Shown here: piece after piece, positions 59,226 to 64,000 of the stretch | How the letters are laid out: every line of letters starts with the position of its first letter | Numbering within the stretch: position 1 is the first letter of the stretch | NCBI RefSeq assembly: GCF_037975245.1 | Contig: NC_092577.1 | Span: 26,659,398 to 26,723,397, forward strand | Origin: Apostichopus japonicus | Taxonomy: Eukaryota > Echinodermata > Holothuroidea > Aspidochirotida > Stichopodidae | DNA: 64,000 bases | Direction: 5' to 3' | Program-made: the position numbers and the translations under genes | Notes under the pieces: model-generated | What the model saw: only the letters and a program-made list of their open reading frames with translations | Told to the model about the DNA's origin: nothing | The model's database searches: none

Positions 59226-59335
59226 TTTCGATTTATCGGTCCCGCACATTCGATTTATCGGTACCGCACATTCTATTTATCGGTATCGCACATTCGATTA
59301 ATCTGTCTCGCACATTCGATTTATCGGTAGCGCAC
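59226..59335 (+). repeat. 110-bp (5-monomer) duplication at array edge, copy 1
   Basis: The unusual word atctgtctcg at 59,301 recurs at 59,411, exactly five monomers later, with cgcacatacg following in both copies. Confidence 0.78.
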
Positions 59336-59445
59336 ATACGATTTATCGGTCCCGCACATTCGATTTATCGGTACCGCGCATTCTATTTATCGTTATCGCA
59401 CAATCGATTAATCTGTCTCGCACATTCGATTTATCGGTAGCGCAC
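59336..59445 (+). repeat. 110-bp (5-monomer) duplication at array edge, copy 2
   Basis: Second copy, differing by a few substitutions (ccgcgcattc, atcgttatcgc, cacaatcg). Confidence 0.76.
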
Positions 59446-59952
59446 ATACGATTTATCGGTACCGCACATTTGATTTATCGTTATCGCTCATTCGATTTAT
59501 CGGTACCGCAATATCGGTATCGCACATTCGATTCATCGTTACCGCAATATCGATTAATCGGTCTCGCACAGTCGATTTATCGGTAGCAATATCGATTAAT
59601 CGGTATCGCACATTCCATTTATCGGTATCGTACATTCGATTTACCGGTATCGCACCTTCGATTTATCGGCACCGCACATTCGATTTATCGGTACCGCAAT
59701 ATCGATTTATCGGTATCGCATATTCGATTTATCGGTACCGCACATTCGATTTATCGGTATCGCAAATTCCATTAATCGGTATCGCACATTCGATTTATCG
59801 GTCCAGCACAATCGATTTATCGGTACCGCACAATCGATTTATCGGTACCGCATATTCGATTTATCGGTATCGCACATTCGATTTATCGGTACCGCACTTT
59901 CGATTTATCGGTCCCGCACAATCGATTTATCGGTAAAGCACAATCGATTTAT

Positions 59953-59992
59953 ACCGATAAATCGATTGTGCGGTACCGATAAATCCATTGTG
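59953..59992 (-). repeat. Inverted terminal monomers of the satellite
   Basis: The last forward monomer ends in GCACAATCGATTTAT (59,938-59,952). After a 4-base spacer comes its exact reverse complement (59,957-59,971), then a further reversed monomer containing ggtaccgataaatccattgtg-like sequence up to 59,992. The array therefore flips strand for about two monomers before stopping. The 15-bp arms make a perfect foldback. Confidence 0.9.
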
Positions 59993-60026
59993 ACTTTCGA
60001 CTTTCGACTTTCGATGACTTTCGACC
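59992..60026 (+). repeat. Short GACTTTC microsatellite at the array border
   Basis: Four to five imperfect gactttc units directly after the inverted monomers, leading into the ~205-bp repeat. Confidence 0.75.
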
Positions 60027-60230
60027 ATCACCAAAAACAATGGTTTTCACCCTTTCACCCCTGGTGACCCCCAATGACCTTCGACTTCCACCAAAAACAA
60101 AGGGCTACCGGTGACCTATGGGCCCCCTGCACGGTAACTATGAAGTTGGTCCGACCTTCCTCGCTTGAGATATCGCTTTAGAAAAGGATTTCACCATTTC
60201 TCCCCTGGTGACCCCAAATGACCTTCGACC
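60027..60230 (+). repeat. ~205-bp repeat unit, copy 1
   Basis: Begins atcaccaaaaacaatgg, then contains ctggtgacccc, a second ccaccaaaaacaa, the stretch taactatgaagttggtccga, ttgagatat, and a closing ccctggtgaccccaaatgacc. The unit has internal repetition (two caccaaaaacaa words, two ctggtgaccc words). It looks like a dispersed non-coding repeat, but no family could be named from sequence alone. Confidence 0.8.
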
Positions 60231-60436
60231 ATCACCAAAAACAATGGTTTTCACCATTTCAGCCCTGGTGACCCAAAATTACCTTTGACTTCCACCAAAA
60301 ACAATGGGCTCCCGGTGATTTTTAAGGTTCTCCTGTACGGTAACTATGAAGTTGGTCCGACCTTACCTGCTTGAGATATTGCGTTCACAATGGTTTTTAC
60401 CATTTCTCCCCTGGTGACCCCAAATGACCTTTGACC
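60231..60436 (+). repeat. ~205-bp repeat unit, copy 2
   Basis: Starts 204 bp after copy 1 with the same atcaccaaaa word and repeats every landmark with point changes and small indels (cccggtgattttta replaces the gtgacctatggg part). A third copy starts at 60,437 with tccaccaaaaaacaatgggc and is cut off at about 60,458, where the next minisatellite begins. Confidence 0.8.
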
Positions 60437-60477
60437 TCCACCAAAAAACAATGGGCTCTGCGTGTGTTATTTTGCGT

Positions 60478-61090
60478 ATACTGATGCGTCTGTTGATCCG
60501 TCTGATGATCCGTTTGATACGTCTGATGATGCGTCTGATGATGCGTCTGATGATGTTCTGATGATATTCTGATGAGGTTCTGATGATGCGTATGACGATG
60601 ATGCGTCTGACGACGTTGAGTCCGACGATGATGCGTCTGACGACGATGCGTCTGACAATGATGAGTCTGACGATGCGTCTAATGATGATGCGTCTAATGA
60701 TGGTGCTTGTGAAAATGATGTATCTGATGCGTGTGATGATGATGCGTCTGATGCTTCGTCTGATAATGCGTCTGATGATGCGTCTGATAATGCGTCTGAT
60801 GATACGTCCGATGATGCGTCTGATAATGCGTCTGATGATACGTCCGATGATGCGTCCCATGATGCGTCCGATGAAGCGTCTGATGATGCGTCCGATGATG
60901 CGTCTGATAATTCGTCTGATGATGATGCCTGTGAAGGTGATGCGTCTGATAATTATGCGTTTGATGATGTGTCTGATGCGTCTGATGATGTTGCGTATGA
61001 TGATGCGTCTGATGGTGATGATGTGTCTGCTGATTATGCGTCTGATGATGATTTGTCTGCTGACACGTCTACTGACGCTTCTGATGCTGC
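60478..61090 (+). repeat. GATGATGCGTCT-type 12-bp minisatellite
   Basis: About 50 imperfect units built on gatgatgcgtct, with 9, 12, 15 and 18-bp length forms. Near 60,549-60,581 three successive units are 11 bp. Substitutions such as gac for gat and tcc for tct are frequent in the left third. The reverse strand gives a long Ile/Arg-rich frame that simply reflects the repeat. Confidence 0.9.
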
Positions 61091-61106
61091 TATACAATTC
61101 CTTTAA
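60576..61106 (+). CDS. Asp/Ser/Ala-rich acidic repeat frame, possible exon or exon relic
   Basis: An open frame of 176 residues ending at TAA (61,104-61,106). By hand count about 68 residues are Asp; the rest is mostly Ser and Ala in an S-D-D-A / S-D-N-A rhythm, with three Cys and no Lys, Arg or Met. Over this interval repeat-unit length changes are multiples of three, and many differences (gat/gac, tct/tcc, gcg/gct) are silent in this frame, which favours past or present coding. Against this, there is no ATG and no convincing splice acceptor. Two in-frame TGA codons (60,570-60,575) separate it from a compatible open stretch at 60,435-60,569. Acidic Ser/Asp repeats occur in secreted matrix and mineral-binding proteins, but composition alone does not assign a function. 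It could equally be a non-coding minisatellite. Confidence 0.3.
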   Translation, partial: GSDDAYDDDASDDVESDDDASDDDASDNDESDDASNDDASNDGACENDVSDACDDDASDASSDNASDDASDNASDDTSDDASDNASDDTSDDASHDASDEASDDASDDASDNSSDDDACEGDASDNYAFDDVSDASDDVAYDDASDGDDVSADYASDDDLSADTSTDASDAAIQFL

Positions 61107-61112
61107 AAGTAT

Positions 61113-61309
61113 TTATGCAGAGATGTACAGTGAGTATATTCCAGTTATAATTATTGTTCGAACCAACACCTTAATTTGGGTAATATGTAGTCCCAAATTA
61201 ATGTTCTAGATCCCTTCATTTGAATAATTTTTTCAGGCTTATAAGCATTATAGATTATTGCCTATCCTCATTTCCCTACCCACATTCTGACCCCCTCCCT
61301 ACAGTAATC
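61113..61309 (+). repeat. ~200-bp imperfect direct repeat, copy 1
   Basis: Starts ttatgcagagatgtacagtg, passes accaacaccttaatttggg, atgttctagatcc and attattgcctatcc, and ends ccctccctacagtaat. It recurs 232 bp downstream at roughly 85-90 percent identity by eye. Confidence 0.82.
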
Positions 61310-61344
61310 AAATTCTAGATTCACTGCAATTGTATGCAAGTCCC

Positions 61345-61544
61345 TTATGCAGGGATGTACAGTGAGTATAATGTAGGTATAATCATTGTTTCAACCAACA
61401 CCTTAATTTGGGTATTATGTAGTCCCCAAATAATGTTCTAGATCCATTCATTTGAAGACTTTTTCAGGCCCATCAGAATCATTGATTATTGCCTATCCTT
61501 AGTTCCCCTACCCACATCGTGACCCCTCCCTACACTACAGTAAT
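61345..61544 (+). repeat. ~200-bp imperfect direct repeat, copy 2
   Basis: Second copy with scattered substitutions and a 5-bp duplication (ctacactacag) near its end. The two copies are separated by 35 bp that were not seen elsewhere. Confidence 0.82.
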
Positions 61545-61606
61545 TTAGAGAGATGGTGAGAGATGGAGAGAGGTGGAGGTGGAGGCAGCTGCATGGCTGC
61601 GTTTTG

Positions 61607-61686
61607 GGTCCGTTTGATCCAGCAAATGCGCTGACGGGCATCAAACGGACCAGTTGACTGGTCCATTTGATGCTTTGCATTTGCGC
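61607..61686. repeat. Foldback element with GGTCCGTTTGAT motifs
   Basis: GCATCAAACGGACCAGT (61,638-61,654) and ACTGGTCCATTTGATGC (61,657-61,673) are inverted with one mismatch and a 2-base loop. An outer ggtccgtttgat (61,607) is the inverse of atcaaacggacc (61,640), and gcaaatg (61,622) pairs with catttgc further out. Another ggtccgtttg lies at 61,726. This suggests a degenerate foldback or MITE-like repeat; no transposase was seen. Confidence 0.6.
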
Positions 61687-61768
61687 AATAGATCCTTTTG
61701 GTGATATTGGTTAGTTTGGTGATGTGGTCCGTTTGGTTCATCGTTGTAGACAAATAGGTTCGTCCGCG

Positions 61769-61978
61769 ATGATGAATCGTAAAATAAATCGTGCTGCGCG
61801 ACCAGTTCAACTCAACGTTGTTGAACGCGATATTTCCTCCTATTTCCTACTTACCGAAGATATTATCGATTCTTTCAGGGATGATGTGTGGATAAGAGGC
61901 TTCTTTCTTGGTGGGTCAAGTAGAAGTAAACTTTCCTTTCTATTTACCAAAGTTACTTTGAATTTGATATCAAGTTAG
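61769..61978 (+). CDS. Hypothetical short open frame, possible exon fragment
   Basis: 69 codons from ATG (61,769) to TAG at 61,976. The longer version from GTG at 61,724 is less likely as a eukaryotic start. Residues 15-39 read as ordinary mixed sequence (SSYFLLTEDIIDSF then RDDVWIRGF), unlike the low-complexity frames around it, so it could be a first exon or a fragment of an old mobile-element protein. Possible splice donors lie in the gtcaagtagaagtaaac stretch near 61,915-61,931 but are weak. I do not recognise the family, and chance is a real alternative. Confidence 0.18.
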   Translation: MMNRKINRAARPVQLNVVERDISSYFLLTEDIIDSFRDDVWIRGFFLGGSSRSKLSFLFTKVTLNLISS

Positions 61979-62126
61979 CGTGAGACCTATGTCGTTGCAT
62001 AAGGACGCCTTACGTGTTACTGTGGTTACCATAGCCGTATGTACTGTAGGCCTACATGGTACTTCGCATACTGAATAGGTTATGCTTAAGCATAGGTTCG
62101 CAGTGTTCTCCGCAGGTCATTTTTTT
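61979..62126. other. Non-coding stretch
   Basis: Nothing recognisable: no credible frame, repeat or RNA gene. Confidence 0.6.
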
Positions 62127-62207
62127 GTCCGGGTGGTAATCGCCGTCCTGTGGGTAATCGCCGTCCTGGGGGAGGGGTCTAAGGGGAGGGGGCGTCCCCC
62201 TCCCCTT
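62127..62207. repeat. GC-rich segment: 18-bp-spaced direct repeat plus G4C-type foldback
   Basis: gtccgggtgg is followed by GGTAATCGCCGTCCTG at 62,135 and again at 62,153. Then AAGGGGAGGGGG (62,181-62,192) and CCCCCTCCCCTT (62,196-62,207) form a perfect 12-bp stem with a 3-base loop. The gtccggg word also occurs in the cluster at 63,777. Confidence 0.75.
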
Positions 62208-63770
62208 TGGAAAATTTTTGCCCTCCGAAGGTGGGCTAGACGCCATATGGTGCAATATTTGGTGCTATATTTGCCTTGCATGTATCTCCAGGAATTGCTA
62301 TTTTTTAGGCAGTGTTTTAAATTTTCTCTTACGTTTGCCAAATGAAAAAAAATAACACTTCAAAATTGTTGCTGAAATATGAGTAGCAATGAATAGGCCC
62401 TAAGTCCAATGAAAAATTATTCTACATTGTGCAAGGCTAACCCAACACAGCCTGTGCTTGACTGGGATAACTGCCAAGTTCAGGCATATCAACCAATTAT
62501 CAGTCCTTATTAGACAGATGCACACAATGAATGAAAGAATGATAAATAGATGATCAAATAACAAATTAGTCTTTATTTATTTCAACACCAACAGGATAAC
62601 AATTGCAGTGAGAAAGTTGAAAAGAAATAAAGTTTATCAACTTCATGACTTTTGAAGTTCGTAAAAACCCGTCCTTTACAACATTCACTGTATAGAGAAC
62701 AAAACTCTGAAAATCAGTAGAGAAATTACCAATTGTGTACGAAAAGTAGGTTGGTACACCTTTCAAATTTTACGAAAGCTCGAGCAAAATACTTTCGAAA
62801 AATTCACGCGAAACTGGCATTTCGTGCTAAATGCAACTAATTTCATGTAAACAAGGCTCTAGTACACCCATTTATGAATTAACCATAAGACCACATCTGG
62901 TGTTGAGCGGCAGAAAAAGAAATTATTTTCTAGAATTTTCACAAAAAAAGGAAAAATTACTATCCTACCATAGTTAAGTGTATAGTAAATAGCCTAACCA
63001 CTTCGTCGGTTACGGATCTCACGTAACAACAAAAACACAACTTAAATTGTATTTTGCAAAGTTGACGTTCTCTACAAGGACATGGAAACAATATTTAGCA
63101 TTTAGTTAATCATGCCAAGTGGCCTAAAACATGGGATTGCACGTTTTACTTTCATAAAGATGGCCATACTGTAGCTATTGAGGCCTTGATATCGTGCTAT
63201 GTCTGTATGGTATAGACTGTGCCTGGTGTATCATGGGGAATAGATTGTTTTGTTCATGCGAAGGAGTCAGTTGGCTTGAGGTGTGTTTTACTTACCCTAA
63301 TGTTACGGGGATATTTACCTACTTTTCTTGAACGTATAAGATAATATTTCGCATAACTTTACCGATCCTTTACTGACTGACCTAATTAATTCTAGAGTGG
63401 AGCCAAAATAGTTTACTCCATGAAATTTTTTTGGGAAACGTGCCAAAAATGTTAAAAAACAGGTGTTAGACAGGGGGTTGTTTTGCAAGGTACCTTGGAA
63501 AACTCGAAACACATGAAGCCAGCCTACCGTGATATTTAAGTAGGGTTAAACACTGCAGTTGTAAACTGATGTACGTATCGTGCACGCTGTTCATTGTTAG
63601 GCATTCTAGAAACGGGGCTTTGCCGAACGTAGTTTGTTTCATAATATCGACAGTTTTGTAAATCGTCGCGGCCGCGGCAGAAACAAAACATGTAGTTTCG
63701 ATCAAATTCGTCACTCTTAAAGAATATGAGTGACTTTTAGAAAATGTTTGACGAGGTGCCAGTGTATTTT
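62208..63770. other. AT-rich intergenic or intronic sequence
   Basis: Only short frames (up to about 80 codons) with no recognisable motif, and no tRNA, rRNA or mobile-element terminus seen. The satellite monomer does not occur here. It could be intron or intergenic DNA. Confidence 0.6.
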
Positions 63771-63872
63771 TTTTTTGTCCGGGCGGCCGAGTTTTTCGTC
63801 CGGGCGGTAGCTTTATGTCCGGGCGCTAGCCAGCCTTTTCAAATTTTGTCCGGGCGGCGCGCCCGGACAAAA
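63771..63872. repeat. Cluster of GTCCGGGCG motifs with a perfect foldback
   Basis: GTCCGGGCG occurs at 63,777, 63,798, 63,817 and 63,848, each preceded by a T-rich run. The last is mirrored by CGCCCGGAC at 63,860-63,868. Arms TTTTGTCCGGGCG (63,844-63,856) and CGCCCGGACAAAA (63,860-63,872) match perfectly over 13 bp with a 3-base loop. This resembles the terminus of a foldback repeat; a related gtccgggtgg lies at 62,127. Confidence 0.75.
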
Positions 63873-64000
63873 CCGGTAGTGGAGAACACGTTCGGTGTTT
63901 TCGTCTCTTTGTTAAATGGACATTTTCTTTGGCCAAATCATGATATCATGTCAAGAAATTATTCATTCATCATACCTTTGTAAAGGCGTTGCCTCATCAA
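63873..64000. other. Window end, no feature recognised
   Basis: Short frames only. Nothing supports a gene or repeat. Confidence 0.5.

Larger units (their letters stand above)
1..59952 (+). repeat. 22-bp satellite array, about 2,700 monomers
   Basis: The whole interval is a head-to-tail tandem of a 22-bp monomer; a clean copy lies at 1474-1495. Its first half is ATTCGATTTAT (2 of 11 G/C) and its second half CGGTACCGCAC (8 of 11 G/C). The commonest change is C to T in the middle, CGGTACCG versus CGGTATCG. Other recurring variants are gattaatcgg, gattaaacgg, cggataaatagg, caatatcgat, cacaatcgat, ggtaacaaacg, ggtctcgc, ggtcccgc, ggtagcgc and cgttttcgcacg. Monomers of 21 and 23 bp occur but 22 bp dominates. 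Orientation is constant to 59,952. The array has no visible left end, so its true length is greater. Open frames inside it are a 66-bp (3 x 22) reading artefact, not genes. Centromeric, pericentromeric or other heterochromatic location is plausible but not shown. Confidence 0.98.
57850..59952 (+). repeat. Disordered monomeric edge of the satellite
   Basis: Monomers remain recognisable, but the multi-kilobase words disappear and private variants increase (cttttttatcgg, gtcgatttatc, ccgcccattc, ggtatagc, ggtaaagc, ggtccagc). Apart from a 110-bp duplication no long-range repeat was seen. This is the pattern expected of an array margin that no longer takes part in homogenisation. Confidence 0.75.

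Noticed and set aside
1-59952. CRISPR array
   Set aside because: There are no unique spacers between repeats. Units are contiguous and the context is eukaryotic.
1-59952. Telomeric or subtelomeric simple repeat
   Set aside because: The monomer is not a TTAGGG-type repeat and no such repeat occurs in the window.
60363-61097. 244-codon reverse-strand Ile/Arg-rich frame
   Set aside because: It is the reverse reading of the GATGATGCGTCT repeat. Its composition is dictated by the repeat, and the sense acidic frame shows better frame behaviour.
61535-61810. 91-codon reverse-strand frame ending in a Pro-rich stretch
   Set aside because: It overlaps the foldback and a purine-rich low-complexity run. 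The Pro run comes from ggtggaggtggagg on the other strand, and there is no family resemblance.
62052-62345. Short frames on both strands around 62.1-62.3 kb
   Set aside because: They pass through the GC-rich direct repeat and foldback. Overlapping frames on both strands of low-complexity DNA are expected by chance.
63315-63714. Two overlapping reverse-strand frames of 65 and 82 codons
   Set aside because: Short, overlapping, without motifs or supported starts; chance frames in AT-rich DNA.

Overview
The window is dominated by one enormous satellite array. From base 1 to about 59,952 there is only a head-to-tail 22-bp tandem repeat, roughly 2,700 monomers. The monomer is an AT-rich half (ATTCGATTTAT) followed by a GC-rich half (CGGTACCGCAC). 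It runs off the left edge of the window. The right 4 kb (60.0-64.0 kb) holds ordinary non-satellite DNA: a ~205-bp dispersed-type repeat in two copies, a GATGATGCGTCT-type minisatellite with a long Asp/Ser/Ala-rich open frame, a ~200-bp imperfect direct duplication, several foldback segments, and AT-rich sequence with no recognisable gene. This is nuclear DNA of a eukaryote, most likely an animal. The degraded interspersed repeats and foldbacks suggest a marine invertebrate, but that is an impression, not a database match.

The array is hierarchical. Diagnostic monomer variants (cggataaatagg, gattaaacgg, caatatcgat, cacaatcgat, ggtaacaaacg, cgttttcgcacg, atgggtcccgc, ggtagcgc) form longer words that recur at fixed distances. 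A ~660-bp marker block occurs about 19 times at full length, in at least three sequence subtypes. These blocks sit inside local higher-order repeats with offsets of 461, 571, 1,638, 2,067 and 4,822 bp. A super-unit of about 11.6 kb is iterated from about 15.3 to 51.8 kb (block starts 15,333 / 26,963 / 38,559, with co-varying private variants). The third iteration contains a tandem 4,822-bp duplication. From about 57 kb the long-range order disappears and monomers become more heterogeneous. At 59,953 the last two monomers flip orientation and the array stops, as expected of an old satellite edge.

None of the many long open frames in the array is a credible gene. 22 bp is not a multiple of 3, so three monomers (66 bp) are read as a 22-residue cycle in every frame. 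The frames persist because the monomer has few stops, and many 'starts' are TTG rather than ATG. The only frame with some coding-like behaviour is the acidic D/S/A repeat frame at 60,576-61,106. There, repeat-unit length changes are multiples of three and many differences are synonymous, but it has no methionine and no clear splice acceptor. No rRNA, tRNA, transposase, CRISPR or prokaryotic gene was seen. The most interesting material is the satellite itself: its nested homogenisation, CpG density, 11-bp AT/GC alternation, built-in palindrome, and a near-miss resemblance to the CENP-B box.
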